A stretch of DNA of 64,000 nt from Antarcticimicrobium sediminis (GCF_004348975.1 NZ_SMFP01000005.1:212527-276526), one strand, 5' to 3'. Positions 39,893-48,089 are shown, counted from the stretch's first letter. The notes: generated by a model not told the origin, from the sequence alone. Numbers and translations: made by a program.

Positions 39893-40663
39893 ATGACCCG
39901 CACCCTCGATTTGAACTGCGACATGGGCGAGAGCTTTGGCGCCTACAAGATCGGCGACGATGCGGCCATGATCGACCTTGTCAGCTCGGCCAACGTGGCC
40001 TGCGGCTTTCACGCGGGCGACCCCACGGTCATGCGCAACACCGTTCGGATGGCCCGAAAAGCCGGCGTGTCTGTGGGCGCACACCCCTCTTTCAACGACC
40101 TGTATGGTTTCGGGCGCCGCCGGATTTCCGGCGAACACCCCGACGATCTGGAGGCGCAGTTGATCTATCAGATCGCCGCGATGCAAGGCATGTGCGCCGT
40201 CGAGGGACACAAGATGACCCATGTGAAAACCCATGGCGCGCTTGGCAATATGGCGGCCACCGACCCCGATCTCGCCGCGCTTTGTGTGCGGGCGGTCAAG
40301 TCGGTCGACCCCATGCTGGTCTATGTCTCCCTGCCCTATTCCCAGACCTATGCCGCCGCTGAAAAGGCTGGGCTGCAGGTCGCCTGCGAGATCTACGCCG
40401 ACCGCAGCTATACCGATGCGGGCGAATTGACCCCGCGCAGCGAAGCAGGGGCCGTGATCCATGATCCGCAGCAAAGCCTTGATCAGGTGCTGGAGATGGT
40501 GCTGAACGGCGTCATCCCCACCACCGGGGGACAGCGCCTGCCGGTCGAGCCCGCAACGCTGTGCATTCACGGCGACACCCCCGGCGCAACAGATATCGCG
40601 CGCAACCTGCGCAGCGCCCTTGAAAAGAACGGCATCACCATCGCGCCTTTCGCCAAGCCCTGA
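39893..40663 (+). CDS. pxpA: 5-oxoprolinase subunit A (LamB/YcsF family)
   Basis: This 256-residue protein starts LDLNCDMGESFGAYKIGDD and contains ANVACGFHAGDP, VGAHPSFNDLYGFGRR and THVKTHGALGN, all hallmark segments of the LamB/YcsF family. With PxpB and PxpC it hydrolyses 5-oxoproline to glutamate in an ATP-dependent reaction. GGAGG precedes the ATG at 39893. Subunits A and B/C are on opposite strands, sharing one control region, so they can be co-regulated. The cluster's other hydrolases leave open a related lactam as true substrate. Confidence 0.92.
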   Translation: MTRTLDLNCDMGESFGAYKIGDDAAMIDLVSSANVACGFHAGDPTVMRNTVRMARKAGVSVGAHPSFNDLYGFGRRRISGEHPDDLEAQLIYQIAAMQGMCAVEGHKMTHVKTHGALGNMAATDPDLAALCVRAVKSVDPMLVYVSLPYSQTYAAAEKAGLQVACEIYADRSYTDAGELTPRSEAGAVIHDPQQSLDQVLEMVLNGVIPTTGGQRLPVEPATLCIHGDTPGATDIARNLRSALEKNGITIAPFAKP

Positions 40664-40770
40664 GGAAGAGCATGTCGGGAACGGCCCGTCCCGCTGGGAA
40701 CCCTCGCGCTAGCAGATACGCCACCGCGCTCTGAGTCGCGCGATTCTACAAGCAGGCGCGTCCCGGCGTG

Positions 40771-40793
40771 TCCCTTCCCCTCCCTTCCCCTCC
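40771..40793 (+). repeat. polypyrimidine tandem repeat
   Basis: TCCCTTCCCC occurs twice head to tail and is followed by TCC, a pure pyrimidine run of 23 bases in the gap after pxpA. No function is apparent. Confidence 0.5.
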
Positions 40794-40846
40794 GCAACTG
40801 ATCAAAAAACGTGCATCTACGCGCTGCTGAGCGACTTGGTGCGCCA

Positions 40847-40891
40847 CTGGTATACTGAAATCTATGCGATCTCATGAATTCAGTATACCAG
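40847..40891. promoter_or_regulatory. 13-bp inverted repeat with two GTATAC cores, candidate GntR operator of the ABC transporter operon
   Basis: CTGGTATACTGAA at 40847-40859 and its exact reverse complement TTCAGTATACCAG at 40879-40891 are separated by 19 bases. The GTATAC cores are 33 bp centre to centre, about three helical turns, so two dimers could sit on one DNA face. The arms match the site at 39780. TATACT within the left arm might double as a -10 element. The 329-bp gap 40664-40992 holds nothing else except the pyrimidine repeat. Confidence 0.65.
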
Positions 40892-40992
40892 AGGCATGAC
40901 CAAACCCGCAGTCGGGGCCAGATCGACACAGCCCGATGATCGACCAGACCGACAGGGTCGGACCCACAAGACCGGACACACAAGGACCAAGT

Positions 40993-41808
40993 ATGACCCA
41001 GGATGCCCCGCCCCCCCTGCTAAAGCTGCGCGACATCCGCAAAAGCTTTGGCACATTGGACGTGCTCAAGGGCATCGACCTCGAGGTCGCGCCGGGCGAG
41101 GTGGTTTCGATCATCGGCGCCAGCGGCTCGGGCAAAAGCACCTTTCTGCGCTCGATCAACGCCATCGAACCGGCCGACAAGGGCCGGATGGAATTCGAAG
41201 GCTGGGATTTCGACTTTGACCGCGACAGCCGTTTCTTTCCGACCGACCGACAACTTCAGGCGCTGCGATCGCGCATCGGGATGGTGTTTCAAAGCTATAA
41301 CCTCTGGCCGCACAAGACGGTGCTGCAAAACGTGATCCACGCCCCCATGGGGGTGCTGGGGCAATCCCGCACCGAGGCGACCGAAGTTGCCGATGCGCTG
41401 CTTGATCGGATCGGGCTTTACGACAAACGCGACGCCTCGCCGCTGCGCCTGTCGGGCGGGCAGCAACAGCGCGTTGCCATCGCCCGGGCACTGGCCATGA
41501 AACCGCGCCTGATGCTGTTTGACGAGGTGACATCGGCGCTTGATCCCGAACTGGTCAACGAGGTGTTGCAACTCATGGCCTCGCTCGCAGATGAGGGCAT
41601 GACCATGCTGCTGGTGACGCATGAGATGTCCTTTGCCCGCGATGTCTCCTCTCGCGTGCTGTTCTTCGATCAGGGCGAGATTGGTGAAGAAGGCCCCCCG
41701 TCCAAGGTGCTGCGCGCCCCGGAAAGCCCGCGCCTGCAGCAATTCCTGCATTCGATCCTGCATGACGACCTCAGAACCTCGACCGCGAAAAAGGGGCTGA
41801 TCCAATGA
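40993..41808 (+). CDS. polar amino acid ABC transporter ATP-binding protein
   Basis: This 271-residue ATPase of the HisP/GlnQ type has Walker A GASGSGKST, signature LSGGQQQRVAIARAL and Walker B LMLFDEVTSALDPE. The start at 40993 (MTQDAPPPLLKLRDI) follows CAAGGA; the frame extends upstream to 40936. The first gene of ATPase-permease-receptor, it overlaps the permease by ATGA. With the permease and receptor it should import an amino-acid-like compound for the surrounding hydrolases. Confidence 0.93.
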   Translation: MTQDAPPPLLKLRDIRKSFGTLDVLKGIDLEVAPGEVVSIIGASGSGKSTFLRSINAIEPADKGRMEFEGWDFDFDRDSRFFPTDRQLQALRSRIGMVFQSYNLWPHKTVLQNVIHAPMGVLGQSRTEATEVADALLDRIGLYDKRDASPLRLSGGQQQRVAIARALAMKPRLMLFDEVTSALDPELVNEVLQLMASLADEGMTMLLVTHEMSFARDVSSRVLFFDQGEIGEEGPPSKVLRAPESPRLQQFLHSILHDDLRTSTAKKGLIQ

Positions 41809-42461
41809 GCGAGTTCACACATGACGTGCTCGTCTATGGCCCCGGCTTTCTATCGGCGGCCTGGACCGTACTTTGGCTTACACTTGTGACGATCGGGGTG
41901 AGCTGGATTTTCGGCCTCGCCGCCGCGCTGGGGCAACGCTCGGACATGCGCGCGGTGCGCAGCGTCGCGGCCTTTTACGTCTGGTTCATTCGCGGCACGC
42001 CGGCGCTGATCCAGATCTTCATCATCTATTTCGGCATGCCTCAGGTCGGGGTGCGGCTATCGCCCTATACGGCGGGCGTGTTGGCGCTGGCCATCAACTC
42101 CGGCGCCTATGTGACTGAAATCATTCGCTCTGGCCTGTCAGCGATTCCGGCAGGACAGACGGAATCCTCGCTCGCGCTGGGGTTCAGCCCGCGCGAAACA
42201 ATGCGCACGGTCATCCTGCCACAGGTCTTTCGCATCATCCTGCCCTCGATCACCAACGAGGCGCTCTCGACGCTGAAGAACACCTCGCTTCTGTCCACCA
42301 TCACCGTGGTCGAATTGACGCTTTACGCCCAGACCCTGATCTCGGCCACCTTCCGACCGTTTGATTTCTATATCGCCGTCGCCGTCATCTATCTGGTGCT
42401 GACAACGATCCTGACCCAACTCGCCGCGTTCTTTGAACGCCGCTACGCGCGCCTGTACTGA
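41805..42461 (+). CDS. polar amino acid ABC transporter permease
   Basis: This 218-residue membrane protein of the HisM/GlnP family has about five hydrophobic segments. FVWFIRGTPALIQIFIIYFG-type sequence sits near residues 46-65, and the loop SGLSAIPAGQTESSLALGFS contacts the ATPase. A single permease gene is present, so it would act as a homodimer. ATGA overlap with the ATPase gene couples their translation. Confidence 0.92.
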   Translation: MSEFTHDVLVYGPGFLSAAWTVLWLTLVTIGVSWIFGLAAALGQRSDMRAVRSVAAFYVWFIRGTPALIQIFIIYFGMPQVGVRLSPYTAGVLALAINSGAYVTEIIRSGLSAIPAGQTESSLALGFSPRETMRTVILPQVFRIILPSITNEALSTLKNTSLLSTITVVELTLYAQTLISATFRPFDFYIAVAVIYLVLTTILTQLAAFFERRYARLY

Positions 42462-42466
42462 CCGCC

Positions 42467-42488
42467 CCCGGCGCCGCAGCGCGCCGGG
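42467..42488 (+). terminator. GC hairpin between permease and binding-protein genes
   Basis: CCCGGCGC pairs perfectly with GCGCCGGG around CGCAGC just after the permease stop. It lacks a T run, so it more likely tunes expression or mRNA processing than fully terminates. Confidence 0.4.
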
Positions 42489-42564
42489 CCTCTCCTGCTT
42501 TGGCAGCCCCTCTCACGCAAAAGATCCAAAACGTCAAAAACGAAATAAAACAGGGAATTGTAAT

Positions 42565-43377
42565 ATGAACCTCAAGCTGAACCTCAAGACAACCCTCGCA
42601 GCGGTCTCCGCTGTCCTTCTGCTTCCTTTCGGGGCTGCTCAGGCACAGGATGCAGCCGCGCTAGAACTGCTCAAGCCCGGCGTGCTGTCCGCCGCCACCG
42701 AAGGCACCTACCCGCCGTTCTCGATGCGCGCCCCCGACGGCAAGCTCGACGGGCTGGAAATCCGCGTCATGGGCGAAATCGCCAAGCGGCTCGGGCTGGA
42801 ATACAAGCCCGTGATCGTGAAATGGGAATCCGTTCTGATCGGACTTGAGGCGGAACAATACGACATCGTCTCGGTTGCCATGGACATCACCGAAGAACGC
42901 CAGAAAAAGGTTCTGTTCTCTGACGGCTGGCTGGAATCCGGCGGCCGCGCCGTGGTCCGCAAGGACAGCGACATCACCGCCCCCGAACAGGTCAAAGGCC
43001 GCAAGGTCGGCGGGCTTGTCGCCTCCAACTGGACCAAGATCGCCGAAAGCCTTGGCGCCGAGGTGAAATCCTATAAAGCGGAATCCGATGCGATGCAGGA
43101 TCTCGCCAACGGTCAGGTCGAAGCGATCATCACCGATGCCGTGGCCGCCGCCTATGCGATCCAGAAATCCAACCTGCCGCTGCGTCTGGTGGACGAACCC
43201 GTCAGCTCGATCCAGAAAGGCTTTGCCATCAAGAAGGGCAAGCCGAACCTTGCCAAAGCCGTGAACGCGGCGCTGGCCGAAATGATCGCCGACGGCACCT
43301 ATGCAAAGCTGACGACAGAGCTTATCGGTGTGAACCCCGCGCCGAAAGAGCCCATCCGCACGATCTTTGAAGACTGA
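42565..43377 (+). CDS. polar amino acid ABC transporter substrate-binding protein
   Basis: This 270-residue receptor of the SBP_bac_3 type has a signal peptide (about residues 1-27, ending AAQAQD) and mature features YPPFSMRAPDGKLDGLEI and RVMGEIAKRLG. The start at 42565 gives a proper signal peptide; the frame extends upstream to 42433 without one. It sits third in the transporter operon and precedes an M24-family enzyme gene. Ligand specificity is unknown, but a cyclic or modified amino acid fits the locus. Confidence 0.92.
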   Translation: MNLKLNLKTTLAAVSAVLLLPFGAAQAQDAAALELLKPGVLSAATEGTYPPFSMRAPDGKLDGLEIRVMGEIAKRLGLEYKPVIVKWESVLIGLEAEQYDIVSVAMDITEERQKKVLFSDGWLESGGRAVVRKDSDITAPEQVKGRKVGGLVASNWTKIAESLGAEVKSYKAESDAMQDLANGQVEAIITDAVAAAYAIQKSNLPLRLVDEPVSSIQKGFAIKKGKPNLAKAVNAALAEMIADGTYAKLTTELIGVNPAPKEPIRTIFED

Positions 43378-43395
43378 TCCAAGCCCCATCGCTGC

Positions 43396-43417
43396 GGGGC
43401 GGGCTCCGGCCTGCCCC
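43396..43417 (+). terminator. GC hairpin after the binding-protein gene
   Basis: GGGGCGGGC pairs with GCCTGCCCC (one G-T) around TCCG, 18 bp after the receptor stop. Such hairpins often protect receptor mRNA while letting some transcription continue. CAGGAGG ahead of 43446 then serves the next gene. Confidence 0.5.
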
Positions 43418-43445
43418 GTCTGCGTTTTACCCCACAGGAGGCCCC

Positions 43446-44621
43446 ATGCTGCGCCACTTCCCGCTCGACGAATATGAATCCCGCTGGAGCCGGCTGGAGC
43501 AGATCATGACCGGCGACGGGTTCGACGCCGCCGTGGTCATCGGGCGCGGTGGCGGCACGATGGATAACTGTGGCGACATCCTGTACCTGTCGAACCATTA
43601 TTCGGTCAGCGGCGGGATGGATTCCCGGATCTGGTCGGCCCGCGCCTTTTCCGGCATCATTCTGGAAAAGGGCAAAGCCCCCGAACTGCATATCGACGAA
43701 CCCGAGCCGCGCCGCGACCTTGTCAGCATCGACTCCGTCTATTGCGACAACCATCCCTTTCTGTCCCTTGCACGGCGTCTGAATGCGCGCGGGATCACCG
43801 GGCGGGTCGCCTTTTGCGGCAGCTGGTTTACCCCGGTCAAATACTGGCGTCAGCTTCGCGACGCCACGCCCGACATTGACTGGGTCGATGTCGATGATCT
43901 TGTCCGCCGCGCCCGTGCGATCAAAAGCCCGCGTGAACTCGACACCTACCGCATCGCCGGAGAGGCCGCGACAGAGGCCACGGATGTACTGATGACATCC
44001 CTGATCTCGGGAATGACCGAACGCGAGGCCGCAGCCGAAGCAGCCCGCATCGTCGTCGCGCGCGGGGGGCGGATTCAGGCCATCGGCACCAACCACGGCG
44101 ACACCATGGATTACGATTATCGCTTTCCGCTGACCGGTGCCGCGGTAGATGCACCCGCGCCCGGCGATCTTGTGCGCGGCACCGTTCATGCCGCGTTTCA
44201 GCAGGGCTATTACCTTGACCCCGGGCGCACAGCCGTCTGCGGCACGGCCACCCCACGCCAACAGCGGCTGATGGAGGCCACCGCCGACATCGTGCAAAAG
44301 CTCACCGCGATTATGCGGCCGGGGGTTTTCCTCACCGATGTTGCGGCCGAGGGCGACCGCCTTACCGCCGCGTTCGGGGGCTCCGAGTCCGCGATCATGA
44401 AGAATTTCCCGTTTTACGGCCACGGGATCGGGCTGTCGTTCGAACTGCCCCGCATCTCCACCACCATGTCAGAACCCGATGATATTGTGCGCGAAAACAT
44501 GGTGTTCGGGGTCGAGGCCTTTCTGGCCGACGCTGGCGTCGGCTCGGCCTTTGTCGAGGATATCGTGATCATCGGAAAAGATGAAAACGAACGGCTGACC
44601 CGCTCACCCTATCAGTATTGA
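43446..44621 (+). CDS. M24-family metallopeptidase-like protein (Xaa-Pro dipeptidase group)
   Basis: This 391-residue pita-bread protein keeps several M24 ligands: D in YYLDPGRTAVCG, H in FYGHGIGLSFELP and acidic residues in VFGVEAF and FVEDIVII. The first aspartate region reads GDLVRGTVHAAF, so that ligand appears changed. It is only distantly related to the other M24 protein at 33192. CAGGAGG lies just before the start. It ends the ABC transporter operon, so it probably acts on the imported compound or a derived dipeptide/amide. Confidence 0.82.
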   Translation: MLRHFPLDEYESRWSRLEQIMTGDGFDAAVVIGRGGGTMDNCGDILYLSNHYSVSGGMDSRIWSARAFSGIILEKGKAPELHIDEPEPRRDLVSIDSVYCDNHPFLSLARRLNARGITGRVAFCGSWFTPVKYWRQLRDATPDIDWVDVDDLVRRARAIKSPRELDTYRIAGEAATEATDVLMTSLISGMTEREAAAEAARIVVARGGRIQAIGTNHGDTMDYDYRFPLTGAAVDAPAPGDLVRGTVHAAFQQGYYLDPGRTAVCGTATPRQQRLMEATADIVQKLTAIMRPGVFLTDVAAEGDRLTAAFGGSESAIMKNFPFYGHGIGLSFELPRISTTMSEPDDIVRENMVFGVEAFLADAGVGSAFVEDIVIIGKDENERLTRSPYQY

Positions 44622-44681
44622 AGACCCGGTTCGCGATTTAAGACCCGGTGCGCCGCGCGGGACGGTGCGGGCCCCTCACGT

Positions 44682-44721
44682 TTGAGTGATCGCTCAACTT
44701 CATCATTGAGTAATCGCTCAA
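44682..44721. promoter_or_regulatory. two tandem TetR-type operators TTGAG-N6-CTCAA
   Basis: TTGAGTGATCGCTCAA at 44682-44697 and TTGAGTAATCGCTCAA at 44706-44721 are near-identical near-palindromes with centres 24 bp apart, upstream of the AhpD-like gene. A third copy precedes the tetR gene at 46181. Size and spacing suit two TetR dimers. Confidence 0.7.
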
Positions 44722-44783
44722 ACACTCCTATCTGGATGTCATCGCAACGCTGACCGCGAGGGCTGCGACCCTCTCCCCGATAA

Positions 44784-45359
44784 ATGGACATCCCAATGAC
44801 CGACTTCACCTTTTACGACGAGACCAACGCCCCCGAGGCAAGCAAGCCGCTGCTGGCCAAATCCAAAGCCGCTTTCGGTCGCGTTCCCGGGCTGCACGCC
44901 GTTATGGCAGGGTCCCCGAGCCTGCTTGAAGCTTATCAGCGCGTGCACGAGTTGTTCGTGAATTCCAGCTTCGACAAGGATGAGCTGACCGTCGTCTGGC
45001 AGACCATCAACGTCGAGAACGGCTGCGAGTATTGCGTGCCCGCACACACCGGCATCGCCATGAGCATGGGCGTCGACGAGGCAATCTCCAACGCGCTGCG
45101 CAACGAGACCCCGCTGCCGACCCCGCGTCTGGAAGCCCTGCGTGATTTCACCCTGCTCCTGATCCGCAATCGCGGCTTCGTGGATGATGCCTCCGTTCAA
45201 GCCTTCCTTGACGCCGGCTTCACCCAGCAGAACATTCTTGATGTGATCCTTGGCTATTCGCAAAAGGTGATGTCGAACTATACCAACCATCTGGCGAAAA
45301 CGCCGGTCGACAAACCGTTCCAGAAACTCGCCTGGACCCGCGCCGACAAGGCCGCCTGA
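44784..45359 (+). CDS. carboxymuconolactone decarboxylase/AhpD-like protein
   Basis: This 191-residue alpha-helical protein has the AhpD redox motif CEYCVPAHT (C81, C84, H88), typical of peroxidase-related members rather than true decarboxylases. An ATG at 44796 (MTDFTFYD) is an alternative start; neither has a clear Shine-Dalgarno sequence. The two TTGAG operators sit 63-102 bp upstream, so it is probably repressed by the TetR protein encoded at 46249. A role in thiol/peroxide or electrophile defence is inferred. Confidence 0.85.
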   Translation: MDIPMTDFTFYDETNAPEASKPLLAKSKAAFGRVPGLHAVMAGSPSLLEAYQRVHELFVNSSFDKDELTVVWQTINVENGCEYCVPAHTGIAMSMGVDEAISNALRNETPLPTPRLEALRDFTLLLIRNRGFVDDASVQAFLDAGFTQQNILDVILGYSQKVMSNYTNHLAKTPVDKPFQKLAWTRADKAA

Positions 45360-45366
45360 GACACGT

Positions 45367-45395
45367 GGCGACCGGATGTGTACAATCCGGTCGCC
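45367..45395 (+). terminator. intrinsic terminator after the AhpD-like gene
   Basis: A perfect 11-bp stem GGCGACCGGAT / ATCCGGTCGCC with a 7-base loop is followed by CTTCT. It lies 8 bp after the stop and may separate the AhpD-like gene from the DsbA-like gene or reduce read-through. Confidence 0.7.
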
Positions 45396-45530
45396 CTTCT
45401 CCCCATTTTGGCGGTGCCTGACAATGCGGTTGCACAGCGACGTGCCATCGCTGATCCTCCAGATGACTGACCCGCGGCTTGGGATCGACGGCACGCACGC
45501 CAGCCCCGGCCAAGACGAAAGGATTGCCCC

Positions 45531-46184
45531 ATGACCGAGACCCGCCCGCCCCTGCGCATCGACATCATATCGGATGTCATGTGCCCATGGTGCATCATCG
45601 GATACAGCCAGTTGGCACAGGCGCTCGCGGACAGCGGCACCGCGCATGACATCCATTGGCACCCGTTCGAGCTGAACCCCGACATGCCGCCCGAGGGGCA
45701 GAATATCCGCGAACACGTGGCCGAGAAATATGGCTCCACCCCCGAGCAGTCAGCAAAAAGCCGGGACCAGATGACTGCGCTCGGCGCCGAGTTGGGATTT
45801 GAATTCCGCTATGGCGACGACATGCGCATGCACAATACCTTTGATGCGCACCAACTGCTGCATTGGGCCAACGAAACCGGGCGGATGCACGATCTGAAAC
45901 AAGCCCTGTTCACGGCCCATTTCACCAACGGGCGCAACCTGTCCGACACGGCTGTGCTGGCGGATATCGCCGCTGAAATCGGGCTCGACCGCGCCGAGGC
46001 GCTGGCGGTTCTGGAGGACCAGCGCTTTGCCAACGACGTGCGCACCGAGGAAAAATTCTGGGTCTCTCAGGGCATTCAGGGCGTTCCGGCCGTGGTCTTC
46101 AATCAGCGCCACCTTGTAACCGGGGCACAAGGGGTCGATAACTACACGCAAATCCTGAAACAGCTTGCAGAAATGCCCGTTTGA
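45531..46184 (+). CDS. DsbA/FrnE-family oxidoreductase
   Basis: This 217-residue thioredoxin-fold protein has the active motif CPWC (C18, C21) in DVMCPWCIIGYSQLAQAL, and the FrnE-like segments FELNPDMPPEGQNI and QGIQGVPAVVFNQRHLVTGAQ. There is no signal peptide, so it acts in the cytoplasm, unlike secreted DsbA. FrnE proteins are thiol-disulfide oxidoreductases linked with polyketide or stress metabolism. It lies between the AhpD-like gene and tetR and probably forms one regulated module with them. Confidence 0.9.
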   Translation: MTETRPPLRIDIISDVMCPWCIIGYSQLAQALADSGTAHDIHWHPFELNPDMPPEGQNIREHVAEKYGSTPEQSAKSRDQMTALGAELGFEFRYGDDMRMHNTFDAHQLLHWANETGRMHDLKQALFTAHFTNGRNLSDTAVLADIAAEIGLDRAEALAVLEDQRFANDVRTEEKFWVSQGIQGVPAVVFNQRHLVTGAQGVDNYTQILKQLAEMPV

Positions 46185-46196
46185 GCAAACGCTCTA
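46181..46196. promoter_or_regulatory. third TTGAG-N6-CTC operator upstream of tetR
   Basis: TTGAGCAAACGCTCTA overlaps the DsbA-like stop and lies 53-68 bp before the tetR start. It matches the two operators at 44682 and 44706 in half-site sequence and spacing, pointing to autoregulation. Confidence 0.6.
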
Positions 46197-46248
46197 AATG
46201 GGTTACCCTGTCGCGCATCCCACTTTGTCTGCCCGGAAGAGACCCGAA

Positions 46249-46872
46249 ATGGCACGTGCCGCCCCCTATGATCGAGACGCGGCGTTGAATGCCGCCATGA
46301 CCCTGTTCTGGGCCAAAGGCTATCACGCCACCTCGCTCAAGGATCTTGAGAGTGCTCTCAACATGAAACCGGGGAGCATTTATGCCGCGTTTTCCAGCAA
46401 GGAAAACCTGTATCTTCTCGCGCTTGAGCGCTACTTCGAGGCCTCTCGAAAAGGGCTGCGCGCGCTTTTGGCAACGGCCCCTTCCCCGCTCTTGGGGTTG
46501 GTGGCCCATCTGCGGTCCTTTGCCAGTCTCGCGCCCGATGATGCGGCGCGTCAGGCCTGTATGCTGACCAAGACGCTGGTGGATACGCGCAACACCGACC
46601 CCGAGATCGCAGAGCGCACGCGCACCTATCTGACCAAGATGCGGGACGAATTCGCAGAGGTATTCGAACAGGCCAAGGCCGCCGGGGAACTGCCCCTTGA
46701 TGCCGATGCCGCGCGTCTTGCCCGCCGCTATCAGGCTGCTGTCTCGGCCTTGCGGCTTGAACTGCATCTCGGCTCCAGCGCCGACGATATCGCGGTGCTG
46801 GCCGAGGATATGGCGCAGGAATTCGAACGCCTGCGCATCCCGCCAAGCGACGCCCTGCGCCATTCCGCCTAA
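46249..46872 (+). CDS. TetR-family transcriptional regulator
   Basis: This 207-residue protein has an N-terminal TetR DNA-binding domain (ALNAAMTLFWAKGYHATSLK, then MKPGSIYAAFSSKENLYLLAL) and a helical ligand domain that resembles TetR_C_16/AcrR-type repressors. The start at 46249 follows GGAAGAG; the frame extends upstream to 46198. Three matching palindromes at 44682, 44706 and 46181 make it the likely repressor of the AhpD-like and DsbA-like genes and of itself. Its ligand is unknown. Confidence 0.9.
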   Translation: MARAAPYDRDAALNAAMTLFWAKGYHATSLKDLESALNMKPGSIYAAFSSKENLYLLALERYFEASRKGLRALLATAPSPLLGLVAHLRSFASLAPDDAARQACMLTKTLVDTRNTDPEIAERTRTYLTKMRDEFAEVFEQAKAAGELPLDADAARLARRYQAAVSALRLELHLGSSADDIAVLAEDMAQEFERLRIPPSDALRHSA

Positions 46873-46901
46873 CCCCGCCCCTCGCCCGGCGGGACAAGGC
46901 G

Positions 46902-48089
46902 TTACAGGTTCTTGGCGGAGACCGTTTCCACCCCGATAAAGCGCGCGAGACGCCCCAGTTCGGCCTCAAGCTTGGCCTGCCGGGCGATGGTCCACGCAAC
47001 ACCGGGTTCGGGCCAGAGCTTCAGCACGTTCAAAACCGACGCCCGGCGATCCGCCTTGAGGTCGATACGCCCGACGAAACGGTCGCCCTCCAAGATTGGG
47101 AACACATAATAGCCCCAGATGCGTTTGGCGGCAGGGACAAACATTTCCACCCGGTAGTCGAACCCGAACAGCCGGCTCAGGCGGGTGCGGTCGCGGATCA
47201 CCGGATCGAACGGGTTGAGAATCCTCAGCCGGGATGTCGGCGCCGACAAGCCCGCGATCCGCTCCTCGATATTGCTCGGCGCGATGGCCTTGATCCACTG
47301 CCCTTGCGCCGTCTCGATCTCGACCGGGCGGAGCGTGTCGGCGGATCTGACCCAGTGGGCGACCTCGTCCCGGCTGACGGCATCCCAGAATTTCTGCACC
47401 TCGCCCAAGGTCGCGACTCCCATGCGATCCAGTGCAGCCTCGCAAAGCCAGTCGATCTGTTCATGATCGGGCAGAGATATCTCGCGCAGGTGGCGCGGAT
47501 ACACCCGTTCGGCAAGGTCGTAGACCTTGGTGAAATTCACCCGATGGCATGTGGCCAGCTCACCACTGTACCACATGTAATCAAGCGCCAGCTTGTGCGG
47601 CGGACGCGACCACATCTTTCCGGGGGCGGCGGCCTTGGTATCAAAGGCATGGGTCGAAAGCGCGCCCTCGGCTTTGATCCGGTCCTTAATGACCTGCCGG
47701 GCAGAGGCATCTGGCAGGCCCTTGAACCATCCCGCCTTGCCAAGCTGGTCTTGTTTGCGGCGAAACTGACGGCGCCACATCGGCAGGAATTCCATCGGAA
47801 GCACCGAGGCATCATGGGTGAAATGTTCAAAAACGCTCCGGTCGCGGGCCAGCAGACGATCCAGCATCGGCGCGCGGTACTTCTGGTTTCGACTCCATAA
47901 AATATGGTGGTGCGCGCGGGCGACGACCTGAATGGAATCCAGCTGCACGAAGCCCAACTGGCGGATGATCTGCAACACATCAAGCGGGCCGGTCGGTGCG
48001 CGCGCCACCCCCTGAGAGGACAGCCAGAGCGCGCGGGCGGTCCGGTTGGGGATTCGTAGGCAGCTGCTCTGATCTATCCGTCCCAACAA
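46902..48089 (-). CDS. YcaQ-like winged-helix DNA glycosylase (AlkX/AlkZ family)
   Basis: This is an HTH_42 (YcaQ/AlkZ) family protein of about 395 residues. The catalytic QLD motif is in LGFVQLDSIQVVARAHHHILWSR, with later WSRPPHKLALDYMWYSGELA and LNPFDPVIRDRTRLSRLFGFDY. Family members excise bulky alkyl adducts and unhook interstrand crosslinks. I chose a TTG start at 48089 because AGGA lies about ten bases upstream and homology begins soon after (LRIPNRTARALWL). An ATG at 48167 gives 421 residues with an unlikely N-terminus. Confidence 0.85.
   Translation of the reverse strand: MLGRIDQSSCLRIPNRTARALWLSSQGVARAPTGPLDVLQIIRQLGFVQLDSIQVVARAHHHILWSRNQKYRAPMLDRLLARDRSVFEHFTHDASVLPMEFLPMWRRQFRRKQDQLGKAGWFKGLPDASARQVIKDRIKAEGALSTHAFDTKAAAPGKMWSRPPHKLALDYMWYSGELATCHRVNFTKVYDLAERVYPRHLREISLPDHEQIDWLCEAALDRMGVATLGEVQKFWDAVSRDEVAHWVRSADTLRPVEIETAQGQWIKAIAPSNIEERIAGLSAPTSRLRILNPFDPVIRDRTRLSRLFGFDYRVEMFVPAAKRIWGYYVFPILEGDRFVGRIDLKADRRASVLNVLKLWPEPGVAWTIARQAKLEAELGRLARFIGVETVSAKNL

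Noticed and set aside
44682..44721. CRISPR-like or short tandem repeat reading of the TTGAG sites
   Set aside because: Only two 16-base units occur and each is a near-palindrome; operators explain them better. No CRISPR array was seen anywhere in the window.
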